This document shows positions 46,000-59,400 of a stretch of 64,000 nucleotides of DNA, piece by piece. The stretch is from Lichenostomus cassidix (taxonomy: Eukaryota > Chordata > Aves > Passeriformes > Meliphagidae): assembly GCA_008360975.2 (NCBI GenBank), contig VLJF02000033.1, positions 62,001 through 126,000 of the forward strand. Reading direction: 5' to 3'. How positions within the stretch are numbered: position 1 is the stretch's first letter; each line of letters opens with the position of its first letter. The notes under the pieces are model-generated. The model had not been told where the DNA came from. It was given only the letters and a program-made list of their open reading frames with translations, and did no database searches. Position numbers and translations under genes: made by a program.

Positions 46000-47066
46000 T
46001 GGAGGGCAGTGGGGAGGAATTTAGGGGGACCCCGCGGGGTGGCCGTGATTGGGGGGCAGACGGGCTCCGGGATGGATCGGGAATGGGGACCCCTGTGTGT
46101 CCCCCTTGTGTCACCCCGCTCTGAGGGGTCCTTGAGAGGCAGCAGACCCGCAGCGCCCAGCGCTCCCCACCCGGACCCCACCTGCTCCCCACCCTCGCCC
46201 CTAGTGCCCCCCGCCGGAGGAATTTAGGGAGAGGGCACGTGGGGAGCGCCCAGGATGGCCCCGGAGCCCAGCGCTGCCCCAGCCCGACCTGCCCCGGCTG
46301 CATCCCGGCTCCTCCCGTGGGCTGCGAAAGATTTGGGAGAAGGTGGTAGCGGTTTGGGGGGCAAGGGTGAACGCTGGGATGGAGGGAGAGGGAGAAAGAG
46401 GACAGAGCGGGAGAAGGGGCGGAGATGAGAGAATGAGGCGGGATTAGGAAGGAGGAGGAACGGGAGGAAGAAGACGGAGAGAGGAGAAGGTGGGGCAGGA
46501 AAAACAAGAGAAAGACGAAGAAAACGAAGAAAGTTGGGCTGGACCGCCAGCTGAGTTTGCAGCATTCCCGGCCCCGGGATCATAGCCCTCCTCCCACCCC
46601 CGCCCCGCATCCCGCAGGTGAGCGGGGAGGGGAAGCTCGCCCCAGTTATATTGAGGGGTCCCTGGCGGGTTTATTTTTGCAAGGGGTGGTGGATATTTAG
46701 AGCTTGGGGGAACTCCAAAGCTAAGCCGCAACTGCCCCTTGGGCGGATAATGGGGTCTCCCTGATCGGTTGGGGTTCTCTGGAAAGGGAGGAGGTGGGGG
46801 GCAGGTGCTTGCTGCCGGCAGAGCCCCGGCGGTGGTGGGGGGGGTGGAATGTGGGATCCCCGGATAATCCCTAAGCGAGATCCTGGAGAGGGGGTGCCCA
46901 GGAGTCACGAGTCCCCCATCACACTAGGGAAGGGGGACTTGCAAAACACCAAAGTGTCTGGAGATCAGAGATGGGGAGCTCATGGGCAGAGTTTTTGGGG
47001 CTGAATCTTGCTTCTTTCGAAGTTTTTATGGACACAAAACCCCCGGTGACTTCCTGAGATGGTGCC
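46000..47066 (+). other. ZNF 5' region between IIB and the next ZNF
   Basis: Follows the IIB 3' UTR. Contains the cgcccagcgct block (about 46157), gctcctcccgtgggctgcg (about 46309), the purine tract (46380-46530), ccgcaggtgagcgggg (possible first-exon donor, about 46613) and tgacttcctgagatgg (about 47047), all matching the ZNF unit at 37863-38500. No ORF of note. Confidence 0.55.
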
Positions 47067-48128
47067 CTGGTTTGACACTGGACAAACACCAGGCACCGAC
47101 AACAAGCTACTCAGTCACTCTCCCCTGTTACAGGTGGGCAGAGGAGAGAAAATTTAACAAAGGGTTCATGAGTTAAGGGACCCCGAGAAAACACTCCAAG
47201 AGCAAAACAGGCTCGATATATACATATTAAGTGATTTTATCACTAACAAAATCAGAGCAGGATTATGAGAAGGAAAATAAGCCCTTAAAAGCACCTTTTC
47301 TTCCCCCAACTGCTCCCTCCTTCCAAATGACAGCGCAGGGAGACAGGGAGTGGGGCTTTGGTCAGTTCGTCACCCAAGGTTTTTTCCTGCTTGGCTCAGA
47401 GAGAGGAATTGTTCCCCTGTGAGGCCTTGGGGTCCCTTCCCACGGGAGACAGTTCTTCACTAACTTCTCCAGCATGGCTCCAATGTCATGAGCAGCAGTC
47501 CTCCCAAAACTGCTGCAGCGGGGGTCACTCATCCATGGGGTGCAGTCTTCTAAGGACAGGCTGTTCCAGCCTGGAAGCAGGGCCGCCTCTCTCCACCAGG
47601 TCTCCCAGTGGATCACAGCCTCTTCCAGGCATCCACCCATTCCGGCCTGGGCACCACCCCCATGAGCTTCGAGTGGATCTCTGCATCCCCTGTGGATCCC
47701 TGCATCCCCTGTGGATCCCCATGGGCTGCAGGGGGACAGCTGCCTCACCATGGTCATCACCACAGGCTGCAGAGGAATCTCGGCTCTGGTGCCTGGAACA
47801 CCTCCTCCCCCGCTTCTTCAGTGCCCTTGGTGTCTCCACGTTGTTCCCTCACATCTTCTCACCTCCTCCTCTTCTCTGGCTGGAATTAAAACTGCTCCAC
47901 CACCTCTGTTTTGATTTCTTCTTAAATCTGTTATCATAGAGGCATTACCACTATCTCTAATTGGCCCAGGCTTAGCCAGCAGCATGTCCATCTTCAGAGC
48001 CATCAGAGATGGCTCTGCTGGATGTGGTGGAAGCTTCTAGCAGCTTCTCACAGAAACTATCTTTGTGCCCCGCCCCCCCGCCCCCCACCCCCACTACCAA
48101 AAACCAGGCCATGCAAAGCCAACACAAG
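47067..48128 (-). repeat. R1 repeat, copy 5, inserted in the ZNF unit
   Basis: Comparison with 38490-38520 shows that R1 interrupts the tgacttcc-agatgg ... gggcagg sequence, so this copy is an insertion with visible ends (about 47067 and 48128). It runs from tggtttgacactgg to aaaaaccaggccatgc. Confidence 0.65.
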
Positions 48129-48184
48129 ATGGATTTGGGCAGGAGCAACCCCCAACCCAAAGAACTCAGCCCTTGTTTCTACCC

Positions 48185-48956
<772 letters not shown>

Positions 48957-49083
48957 GGGAAGCTCTGCGAGTACCCCGAGTGTGGGAAGAGCTTCGTGTG
49001 CTGCTCCAACCCCATTCCCTATGGGAAGATCCACTTTGGATGATCCCCAGTGACCCTTGTTGGGCACAGCCCTGGTGACCCCC

Positions 49084-49797
49084 TGTTATGAATGGGAGAC
49101 AGGAGTTTAGATGAATTTCTGCCATTTTCTCAGGCCTCTAGCAACAGGCAGTAACTCTTATTAGGGTGGCCAGCATCCCAAGACCTGGTCTTGTTTGCAA
49201 GTGCTTTTAATAATGGCCAGTTAAGTCTAGTATGATATAAATTATCATTTATTAGACACAGAAATTGACAGACATAAAACTTAGGACAAACTACATACTA
49301 CACAGGAATAAAATCATTGCAAAACTATGAGTAGCTAAAACTGCAAAGCATTAAAAGGTACCTATTCTTATTAACAGCCAGCAAGAATAATCTAATTTAG
49401 GAACCAAATGTATCTTACCCAGCCAATTGGTGGTAAAGCATACCTTGGAATCCTTTCACTCAGTTCCCAGGAAAGTAACCACAGAGTCTGTGTCCAGACT
49501 CCAGGAAGAAGCTCTTTGCACATCTTCAGAGTGTGTATAAGAAAACTTCTGCCTTTGGGATATTTTGTATGTTTTTTATAGTTGTAAAAGCGTGTCTTTT
49601 GGTCACATATTCATTTCTTTGTTTCTCTCTCCAGATACTCTCTCCATACAAAAATATGAATTCAAGGTTAGAGGTCTCAGACCTTTGGGTGTCAAGAGAT
49701 AACCTCCTGCTGGGCTTCTGACCCCACCGGAGTTATCTGTATTCCGCCATGAAGCAGAAGGAGAGAGGGGAGGGGGGAACGACCTGCCTGTTCCAAG
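49084..49797 (-). repeat. LTR-like insertion (about 714 bp) after the ZNF pseudogene
   Basis: Compared with 39600-39625 this stretch is extra. On the minus strand it starts TGGAACAGG and ends TTCATAACA, with AATAAATGATAA near 49250, so an inverted solo LTR is likely. Flanks gaccccc and agtgatcc do not form a clear target duplication; the ends are uncertain. Confidence 0.55.
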
Positions 49798-50086
49798 TGA
49801 TCCCTGTTTGGTGGGTGGAAGGTGTTGGAGAGATTTCTTTCCCTTCTCCTTGTCCTGCTGTGATCTGGTTGATTCAATCCCTCTCTCCAGGCTGGGTCTG
49901 TTTTGCCTTTTGCCTGTGCCAGTGCTTGAGGCGGCATCTCTCCCAGTTCTTCTCTCAACTCCTGGGCCTTTCCTTGTATTTCCTCTCCCTGTCCAGTTGC
50001 AGAGGGCAGGGACAGAGCAGTTTTGATGGCTCCTGGCATCCAGACAGGGCCAGCACAGCCCCGGGGGTTCCAAGGGGCTTGTGGGG

Positions 50087-50444
50087 TGTTGGAAAACGCA
50101 GTTTTCCAGCAAAACTCATGCTAACCGAACAGGGCTGAGCAAGGTTTCAGTATTCCCAGGCCTCAGTAAAATTCTGACAAGCTGCAGTAGTTGTTTGCCT
50201 GAAAATGTTCTGTGGGAAGAATGCCATGAGAAAGATTAGGAGTCAGGAGTGTTATGAGAAAAGAATTAGAGAGTTAGCAGGAGGATCCCTGGGTGTGTGA
50301 GAACAGCTGCAGGTGTGCGTGTGTATCTATGAATAGAAACTTCTGTAACAGTATATAAGTCTCTCGTTTAGTGAAATAAAATAGAGCTTACTTTATATCT
50401 CATATTGAGAGTGCCGTGAGCTTCCCTCGCGCCGCGTCTCGTTA
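50087..50444 (+). repeat. 5' LTR of the non-autonomous element
   Basis: TGTTGGAAAACG...CTCGTTA. TATATAAG at 50352-50359 and AATAAA at 50375-50380. The unusual TA end is shared with the solo LTR at 19495. Confidence 0.93.
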
Positions 50445-50446
50445 AA

Positions 50447-50465
50447 TGGTGACCTCCGACGTGAT
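50447..50465 (+). other. Primer binding site, tRNA-Trp type
   Basis: TGGTGACCTCCGACGTGAT, two bases after the LTR: the avian alpharetrovirus tRNA-Trp site as I recall it with one extra T. Confidence 0.85.
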
Positions 50466-50745
50466 ACGGAGCAGCAGGATTTACAACCAACGACTACGGA
50501 CCCTGACAACGGAGTTTTACGACCCTGCTTCTGAGAGCAGCGCGAACGGATAGGTGCTGGTGAGTGCGGCCTCAGCGTGTCGAGTCTTTGCCCGAATTGG
50601 GAAAGGTCGGAAGACACAGGTGAAATAATACCTGCCTACCGTGAGGGGCTATACTTCGGTAAACTGCACAACTCTGGCAATTGCGAGCCTCGATCGAGTG
50701 CTTAGACGGTGTTGACCAGGACCCTGAAAACCAGCTGGACCCAAA

Positions 50746-51729
50746 ATGGAATCAGAGGTAGCCCAAATTTTATTGTTATGCTTTTTAGAAAAGCACGGAC
50801 TCGGTAAAACTGCCCTATCACACTTAATGGGTCTGATAGTGGTGGGACAAGCTTATGGATTTTTTACAAATCCTATTACAGTATTCAGTGTAACAGAATG
50901 GTTGAATTATGGAGCTGTTTTGCTTTTGGACTGTGATAAACTTGCAAGAAAGCTTGGCAAACCATGGAGCAAAGTTGTAGCCTGCTTACAAATACATGCC
51001 ACAGAGCAAAACCTTGCCTGGCTCACGGCGCAGGACATAGTACCCGCGTTAAGCAGAGAAAAGCCTGTGAATTACTGTGCCGCTTTTGATATGCGTAATA
51101 CTTCGGCAGCCGCGGCACAGCTGCCAGGGAAACCCCCCCCGCCAGGGAGGGGGGGGGAGAGACTGCTGATAGCTGAGAATTCAAAGTTGCTCGATTGGAT
51201 GAAAAATCTGTTCCTGTCTCAATGTATTACAGAGTATGGTAATGTTACAACGAAAAACATCTTAGCTGCTTTGTTTGAGAGAGTCACTGTTGGACTTTTG
51301 CCAGAACAACTGAATATTTTGTTAGAACGAGCTCCGATATCGCGGGTAAAGAAACAGAGTAACCAGAAATCATTCCGATGTTACCGATGTGGGAGTGGGG
51401 AACATATAAAAAAGATCTGCAATGAAAAAACTTGGTGTTCCCGCTGTAACAAAGATACTCACAGTACAGAAGCTTGCAGAAACAAAAAGAACAAACGGAA
51501 AGTGACCAGTGACCCCGGAGCAGCGGCGGCCCCTACCCTCCGGCACGCCACACAAAGGAGGCTCCTACCGGAAGTTACTCCAACCGTGGCTTCCGGCCGA
51601 ATGACAACCAGAGCGGAAGTTCCAGAGGGTGCCCCGGTGGGCGGAGCCGCGAGCCATCCACGCCTCCTTCACTGCCCCAGCTGTGACATCTGTGGTGAAA
51701 CCCTAAACTCTATACCTCCCCAAAGATGA
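50746..51729 (+). CDS. Gag-like protein with two CCHC zinc knuckles (327 aa)
   Basis: ATG in a good context (AAAATGG). Residues ~1-105 look like a helical retroviral matrix domain (LLLCFLEKHGL, LARKLGKPWSKVVACL). A proline/glycine linker (KPPPPGRGG, about 128-140) and a short helical stretch follow. Then two knuckles of the form C-x2-C-x4-H-x4-C: CYRCGSGEHIKKIC and CSRCNKDTHSTEAC, about residues 209-245. The tail is basic and low-complexity. A normal ~200-residue capsid is missing between matrix and nucleocapsid, so this appears to be an internally shortened Gag. It could bind RNA for packaging but probably could not build a particle alone. The intact frame suggests recent origin or selection. 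Confidence 0.85.
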   Translation: MESEVAQILLLCFLEKHGLGKTALSHLMGLIVVGQAYGFFTNPITVFSVTEWLNYGAVLLLDCDKLARKLGKPWSKVVACLQIHATEQNLAWLTAQDIVPALSREKPVNYCAAFDMRNTSAAAAQLPGKPPPPGRGGERLLIAENSKLLDWMKNLFLSQCITEYGNVTTKNILAALFERVTVGLLPEQLNILLERAPISRVKKQSNQKSFRCYRCGSGEHIKKICNEKTWCSRCNKDTHSTEACRNKKNKRKVTSDPGAAAAPTLRHATQRRLLPEVTPTVASGRMTTRAEVPEGAPVGGAASHPRLLHCPSCDICGETLNSIPPQR

Positions 51730-53154
51730 GGAAATGATTGACAGCTTCAGCAACGAACCAGAACTAACCAACAGCGCTGCCAGCAGAAACAGCAGTTTGA
51801 CACAAGATAGAGTTGTTTCTTTTGTAATCATGGAGAACTTTTAAGAATTTCAAAGATGCGAATCTTCTTCAGTGCTCTGAACTGGAGATCCTTCATCTCC
51901 CGCTTGGGAATCACGTCCATCTAGCTTCAGAAACAAATCTTTGAACACGTTCTCCAGCTGTTTTCTTCAAAACCTCCAATTATTCGCTTTGCAGGGTGAA
52001 ACATCCATTGCCACGTATTGACCAACAGGCCAAAACCTATTTCCAGCAACATACTAATAAAGAAGCATTGTAACAAGATATTATCATGATAAAAAAATAA
52101 TAACACCTTGAATACTAAAAGCCTTAAATGAAAATTGAATTTTGCTAATGTATTTGTGTGTATGTGTGAATGTTGTAGGCCTACTGAGAGTGTGTTGAAT
52201 GCTTTAATGTGTAAATGAAAGTTGTGATTAATGAGAATGTGATTTTGATTTTTTGAGAGTTTTAATGTGTGAATGAGGACCTGTGAGTGAAGTTATGCTA
52301 AATAGTTTAAATTACTTGTTAAGTATCTTTAGTTAAGCATAGATTCTATTAAAGTTAAGTAATAGTAGATTTAAATTCTATTAAGTTGTAAGTTCTATTA
52401 AAGTTAAGATTCTGTTAAGTAATATTAAGTGATGTTAATTTTAAATTCTGTTAAGTTTTAAATCTTGTTAGAGTTAAGTTGTTAAAGTAATATCAATTTT
52501 AGATTCCATTATAGTTAAGTCCTAATTGTTAGTTCAAAAATAAGATTTATTAAGATTAAATTTTATTCATTTTCGGTGATATTAATTTTAAGTTTCAAAT
52601 TTGTTAGTTTATATTATTATTCACAAAAGCTTTGCAGTTTTATCTTTTTAGTTAAAATCAAGTAATAACATCTATTATTTTCAAATATTTAATCTCACCT
52701 TATATAGCTATCTGCAAAAATAGTAACATGTTAAGATACTCTCCTTATTGATATTAATCAAAGCTTATTTATAAGATGTTCTAAGAAAACCCTTCCACTT
52801 GGCACCTAAGCTCTGACCAAGCTTTCGTTCTAACTGGCTGGGAAACATGCCATGAGTCCAAAGTATTCTGCATCAAAATGTGATCAAATAATTTTCATTT
52901 ACCAAATTGAATTTATAAAAGCTAAATCTTCTTCTAGGTAAACTTAGAGCCCTTGTCCGGAAAAGGTTCTCTAAGCTTTACCTGTGAAGTGAATGTTTTC
53001 AGCAATGACAATTTCTAGACCATGGCAACATATCTAACTAGTGAAATTTCCTTAGGTAAATTTATAGCAATTCTAATAATAACAATTACTTATAGCAAAG
53101 CAAATTAATCTGATAACAAGACAATGTCTGTTCTCACAAGCGAAACGGGGGAAT
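51730..53154 (+). other. AT-rich non-coding 3' region of the element
   Basis: No ORF of interest. 52300-52580 is a degenerate repeat of attctattaaagttaagtaat-like phrases. Takes the place of pol and env. Confidence 0.7.
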
Positions 53155-53512
53155 TGTTGGAAAACGCAGTTTTCCAGCAAAACTCATGCTAACCGAACAG
53201 GGCTGAGCAAGGTTTCAGTATTCCCAGGCCTCAGTAAAATTCTGACAAGCTGCAGTAGTTGTTTGCCTGAAAATGTTCTGTGGGAAGAATGCCATGAGAA
53301 AGATTAGGAGTCAGGAGTGTTATTAGAAAAGAATTAGAGAGTTAGCAGGAGGATCCCTGGGTGTGTGAGAACAGCTGCAGGTGTGCGTGTGTATCTATGA
53401 ATAGAAACTTCTGTAACAGTACATAAGTCTCTCGTTTAGTGAAATAAAATAGAGCTTACTTTATATCTCATATTGAGAGTGCCGTGAGCTTCCCTCGCGC
53501 CGCATCTCGTTA
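53155..53512 (+). repeat. 3' LTR of the non-autonomous element
   Basis: 358 bp, same as the 5' LTR except three visible substitutions: ttatgag/ttattag, TATATAAG/TACATAAG and gcgtctcg/gcatctcg. AATAAA intact. Confidence 0.93.
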
Positions 53513-53679
53513 GTGGGGGTCCCCCATTTGTGGGACATCCCCACTGGAGGAGGGTGTCCCTCCTTGCTGCAGCCCCAGCCCTCAGGCAGTGCTTACCCAG
53601 GCAGAGAACAGCCTCACCTGGGGCCTCATTTTTGGGCACACCTGAGCCCCTGTACATCTTGATCTCTATTTTGGTCTGC

Positions 53680-54560
53680 ACCTGAGCTTCTGGATATCTG
53701 GGACCCCATTTTTTGGGTTGTTTTCGGGTTTTCGTAGTGGGGGGTGCCACAGGTGTGGGTTCTGAGAGGAGCTGCTGGAAGCTTGTCCATGTCTGGCAAA
53801 GCCAGTCCCTGGTGGCTCCAAAGACAGAGGCACTGGATGCAGAGATCCCCCCACAGCTCCTGGAGAAGTCCCCACTGGACATCTCTCAGGGAGATGCCTG
53901 AGAGGAGGCTGTGACCCTGTGGGAGTCATGTGGACAGAGTATCTCCTGCCAGAGCAGCCTGTCCTTGAAGGACTAACCCTGTGGCAGAGTGACCTATGCT
54001 GCAGCAGTGGGATGGACTCATGTTGGAGTCCTGCTCTTGCCTGTGGGAGAGACTCAGGATGCAGAAGTTCCTGGAGAACTCTCCCATGGGAGGCACCTCA
54101 GGGTGCAGCAGAAGACCGACTCCTGTCCCTGAGCAGCCGGAGAAGCCACGTTTCCTTTCTCCCTGTACTTCTGGGGGTAGGAGGTAGAGCTGGAAGGATG
54201 GAGGGGTGGGAGAAAGGTGATTTTAAGGGTCTTCTTTTACTTCTCACTATCCTGCTCTGAATTTGTTACCAATAAATTCAATTCATATCTCCAATTTTGA
54301 GCCTGTTCTGCCCGTAATGGTGTTTGATGAGGGATCTCTCCTGGTGCTTATCTCAACTCATGAACCCTTGGTTAAATTTTCTCTCCCCTGTGTGGCTGTG
54401 GAGGGCAGTGAGAGAGCGGCTTTGGTGGGTGCCTGGCATGGGGCCAGCATCACCCCACTCCAATGTGACATGTCCTCCTGTGGCCCTGTGCTGTGGTGCC
54501 ACTGTTGCTGTTGCTTTTGTCTTCCTTATTATTTTCTCTATTGCATCAAATGCTTGTGAA
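53680..54560 (+). repeat. R1 repeat, copy 6
   Basis: Inverted duplicate of 26060-26960. 53519-53620 before it is the continuation of the ZNF downstream block split by the retrotransposon. AATAAATTCAATTC near 54271. Confidence 0.65.
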
Positions 54561-55681
54561 GTGCCCCTGCTGTCCCTTGTGTCCCCTTTGTGCCAGCAGC
54601 CCCATCCCTTGCCCTACTCCCCCTGCCCCGTTCCAAGGCGGCTGGCAGAGCCTTGGAGCTGCCGTGGGGGCCATGGGGCTGCCCCGGGGGCTGCGTGCCG
54701 AGCTGGGACTTCTTCCCAGTACTCCCAGTCTGCCCATCCAGCCTTGAGCAGCCAGCAAGGGCTTCAGCTAGGCCGGCAGAGAGGCTGGGGGGTGCCAATC
54801 CAGTTTTGTTTGTTTTGTTCTTCCCAACCTGGGGAAAAAAGACTTTTGGAATTTTCTGCCAAAAAAATCTCTCCCCTACTGCCCTCAGCCAAAGGGGTTT
54901 GGGGCCATTTTCCCTATTTGGGGGAAATCAAAGCGATGCATGGATGCTCCTAATCAGGGCGTAGGAGAAGTCAGGCTACAGGGCTTCCCGCTGGGCCGGA
55001 GCCACTCATCACACACAGGGCTGGGAAAGCCGGGCCGGGAGGTGCGGAGAACTTTGTCGCTATTTGCAGAGCAATGGCGCCTTGGGCCCGGGCCCGTTGC
55101 AGGGCTGTTCCTCATGTGCGGCTTTGGCCTCGGCCAGCCCGGGGGGCACTGAGAGCGCGGGGCTTGGGCTGTGCGCTGTGCAGAGCCCGCGCCTCGCTGC
55201 CCTTGGCTGGCTGTGCTGTCACTCGGGATTGTCCCAGCGCCATTGCTGCTCGGTGCCAGCGAGCGGGGACAAGGCCGGCGCCGGTGTCGCCCCCAGGCAG
55301 GCAGGCAGGGCTTTAGTGGGGCAGCAGCGGCGCCATGGTGGGAGCGTGTGTGCGGCCCGGGAGCGGCGGCGGAGCTCGGAGAGGCTGTCCCAGCGCAGGT
55401 GGGAGCCGCGCTGGCTTGTGCCGGGGCTCGGGGCTCGCTGCGGGCGGATGGAGGGGATGGAGGGGGCGGCAGGGGGGCTGTGGCGGCTTCGTTCTCCCGT
55501 GTCCCTCCCTCCCGCCCTCCCTGGCTGTGGCGCCGTGTTGCCGCTGGCCTGAGGCCGCTGAAGGAGCGGCTGCCCGCGGTCTCCTTGCCGCTGCTGCCTC
55601 GGCAGGAGGCGGTGCCGGAGCAGCGCTGGCTCGTCCCGCTTGCTGTGGGTAGGACAGAGGTGGCTGCGCTGTCGGCGGCAG
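54561..55681 (+). other. CpG-rich segment, copy B, with flank
   Basis: 54561-54960 matches 25613-25240 in reverse without the LTR found there. 54960-55681 is the CpG-rich segment: CCATGG at about 55334, possible donor gcgcag|gtggga at about 55398. Long frames are compositional and not conserved in one frame with copy C. Confidence 0.55.
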
Positions 55682-56146
55682 TGTGCGGGAGAATTCTCAT
55701 CACCAGAAGTTTCTGTCCCCAAAGGAGACAGAGGAGTCCTGTAAAAGTAACTTTATTCATGGACAAAGGGAGAGGCCATGCGGCATTTCCGATGAGGTCT
55801 CTCCAATTGTTGGAGGTCGCAGCCTCCTTTTTATCCTCATTTCCACAGCCCCATCTCCCGCTTCCTTCTTTCCCCTGTCTGAAGTACTTGGAAGGCACAG
55901 ACTTCCCGATCCGCCCACTGCATGTCCTCCTTCATATGCACCCCTCCTTTTGTATAGCAGCCGATATTCATAACTCTGTTAAATCTTGGTTCTTCCTGAA
56001 TTTCAGGAATTTAGCAGGACCTTGGTTGAGCAGCAGTCTGTGTCCATCAGTAATATTTTCTGAAATTGATGGTTTCTCCAGATGCTTCCTTCTCTAGAAG
56101 TCCTTAGCCCTATCTCCAAGCAGATTAACACTGTTTGTAAAGACAC
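55682..56146 (-). repeat. 3' LTR of the env-bearing ERV, copy B
   Basis: 465 bp, minus strand TGTGTCTTTAC...CTCCCGCACA; AATAAA on the minus strand near 55753. It is joined to env on its 5' side, as in copy A. Confidence 0.8.
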
Positions 56147-57000
56147 ATTAATTTAATTTCTTTTGATCCCTCTCCTTATTTTCTCAGAAATTGCCTTTAC
56201 AAAGTTTTAATTACTGTTGACTAAATCTCTTCTTCCTGGGCCTTCTTTGGTCTTGGGATTATTCTCTGTGCCCTCATTCTCTGTCCTTTTGTAGTCATTT
56301 GTGGATCAGGAGGCCTCGCTGCCACCTGCATCCCCTTAATCCCCTGCTGAATGAGCTGCACTGAGCTGGGTGTGGTGCATGGTAAAAAGATGAGAATTGC
56401 TATAGCACTCTCATAAGAGGCGAAATAGCATTTGTTTAACTTATGGTCTGCCAGGTCACCACTGAAATGTGTCCCATTGCTATCCTTTCCACGTTTGGAC
56501 CAGTACATGAGCTACTTTCTTATTTCCTTTGTTATCTGTTTCACCACTTTTCCGTTGTCATCTATTTGCAAACAGGAATTTGAGTCATTTAACTTTCCAC
56601 AAACTCCTCCTTCTGCTGATAGATAATCTGATACCATCCCATAGTGAACTGTGGTGTTCTTCATTTGAGTGGATTGGTCAGCAAGAAGGTCAGGAGTTGG
56701 AGCTGTGTGGTTGGTTATTATTTCAAGGACAGCTTGTAATCTAATTATGCAATTCAAATTATAAATGGGTGCTCTGGCACCTGCTATGAATTTTTTAGGG
56801 TTCCAAGGGGCTGGTCCTTGGTGGTGTAGGATTTGTTCTGGTGGCCGTTCATCTTTTCCACATTTTGAGTACTCCCTCCAGGCAGTGATGCATCAATTGA
56901 CCACTTTTCTCTAATTAAACCATCATGTACTTGGATTCCCAACTGATTTCCCTAAACTTGTGGTAGCAAAACACCCCCAGTGGTCTAATACACCTTATAA
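56147..57000 (-). pseudogene. ERV env remnant, copy B
   Basis: The transmembrane-subunit region at 56512-56757 is close to copy A (LQAVLEIITN, DYLSAEGGVCGK, then NDSNSC). Further stops on both sides. No LTR insertion here, unlike copy A at 22753. Confidence 0.78.
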
Positions 57001-57384
57001 AGCATCCACAGTGCTAGGAAATGTTGGAACGGGGAGAGGAGTGATTCCCTTCCACTTTTTCGTTGAAGTTTTCAGAATAGTCTGTGTTTGCTGTTGTCCT
57101 TTGCAACCTAACCAATTTCTGCTGCAGAGTCAGATGTCCTGACTATGGGCTCTGCCTTTAACTATGCAAATTCTGTCTCTGCAAGGAGGCAGAGCTTGGG
57201 GTGAGGGACAGAAGGAATTGGCCCAATTGCTCCCCCAGGCAAGAAGCCTCTGGTCCATTGTCCACCCTTTGCCCCTGCAGTGTTAATTTGCATTTCTAAA
57301 GCTCCTCTGGTGGCTTCCTGAAACTGAGCTTCTCTTCCAGGACAGCCATGAGGTGACTCACATGTGGCTCCCCTCCAAAAGCCG
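57001..57384. other. Probable upstream env sequence, no clear gene
   Basis: Likely the env surface-unit part in reverse, too degraded to align by eye. Confidence 0.3.
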
Positions 57385-57486
57385 TGTTGGTTTTTTTTGT
57401 TTGGTTTTGGTTTTGGTTTTGTTTTGGTTTTGTTTTGGTTTTGTTGGTTTGGTTTAGTTTTAGGGTTTTTTTTTGTTTGTTTTTAT
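57385..57486. repeat. GTTTT/GGTTTT simple repeat
   Basis: Long run of ggttttggttttg units. 57487-57738 after it is AT-rich with no recognisable gene. Confidence 0.9.
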
Positions 57487-57738
57487 GTTTGTTTTCAAAC
57501 AATACTCTATTAACTGTTTATGAATAAAGGGTCACCTTTAAACCTCTTCTAGTTTTTCAAAATGCAGCCTAAAGGTGAACATTGTAAAACTCATACCAAA
57601 ATTTTACCATCACTAATAGCCACATACACAAAAAATTCCAAAGTAATAAACATTTTTGCTATGTCTTCTTCTAAGGCTACAAATTGATTCTCACACCTCT
57701 TACCCAAACCTAACTAACAATCTAAAAGTAGGATTGAG

Positions 57739-58500
<762 letters not shown>

Positions 58501-58845
58501 GGGAAGCCCTGTGAGTGCCCCAAGTGCAGGAAGCGCTTCATCCGCTGCTCCAACTCCATCCCCCATGGGAGGATCTGCATTGGATGATCCCCAGTGACTC
58601 CTGTTGGGCATTGCCCTTGTGATCCATGGTCCTGGTGATCTGTGTTGGGAATATACCTGGCTGGTGGGCTCCACATCTTCTAGCTCCCCAGGCACACCTC
58701 GATTAATGCAGGCATAGGAACATCCATTGGGACATAGATGGTGGAAATCCATTGGGGACAGTGGATTTGTTGACCATCACTTCCAAAAAAATCTCACCTT
58801 TGCGATCAATTATATCGCAAAATTATATCTGGTGGCATCAAGGAA

Positions 58846-58901
58846 TACTGGATGGTCTTTGAGGTCTTTTCCAAGCTAAATAATTCCATGATTCTAATTC
58901 T
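58846..58901 (+). mobile_element. CR1 3' tail fragment
   Basis: gatggtctttgaggtctttt and the attcc/attct tail match the CR1 3' end. It sits ~300 bp after the ZNF, as does the one at 61346, so it predates that duplication. Confidence 0.7.
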
Positions 58902-59129
58902 CTCCTGCCCATAGGCGTCTTCCACAGCCAAAGGGTGACAGACTGGGGCAAACACTAGATTTTGAAGACGGTGGGGTTGAAACTCCTCCAAAAAAGGTTC
59001 TTCCCTGCCACCCAAGCACATGGATCCTCAGCCAGCACAGACATGTAAATCCTTTTCTTTTGGCCTTGATTTTCTTTTCATCCTTTTCATCCCTTTTAAA
59101 CACCCGGAACTGGGGTAAAAATAAAGACA

Positions 59130-59400
59130 CTGAACTAAGACATGGGTAGGGACATGTGGGGGGATACAGACATGGTGGGACACAGACATGGAGGATGACC
59201 TGGGGACACATGGATGGGGACATGGCCATTCATGGGGATATGGGAGGACATGGACATGGATGGAGATGTGTGGGACAATGACAGATGGAAATTGGGTGGG
59301 GAGACAACCGTGGGTGAGGACATGATGGGACATGGCCAGTGACACATGGGGACATGGCCGTGGACGGTGACATGTCAAGATGTGGGGGATGCTGGGTTTT
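59130..59400. repeat. GGACATGG-type minisatellite
   Basis: Degenerate short units with gggacatgg / acatggacatgg. Non-coding. Confidence 0.75.

Larger units (their letters stand above)
50087..53512 (+). mobile_element. Complete non-autonomous LTR retrotransposon (ERVK/alpharetrovirus-like)
   Basis: Two 358-bp LTRs, a tRNA-Trp-type primer site, a leader with a strong splice donor-like ctg|gtgagt (50557-50565), one 327-codon Gag-like ORF, ~1.4 kb of AT-rich non-coding sequence and a purine tract before the 3' LTR (aaacggggga). Flanked by GTGGGG at 50081-50086 and 53513-53518. The LTRs differ at only three positions that I can see. No protease, RT, integrase or env, so movement would need enzymes from another element. 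It is inserted in the LTR-derived region downstream of a ZNF pseudogene; the empty site is at about 39892. Confidence 0.93.
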
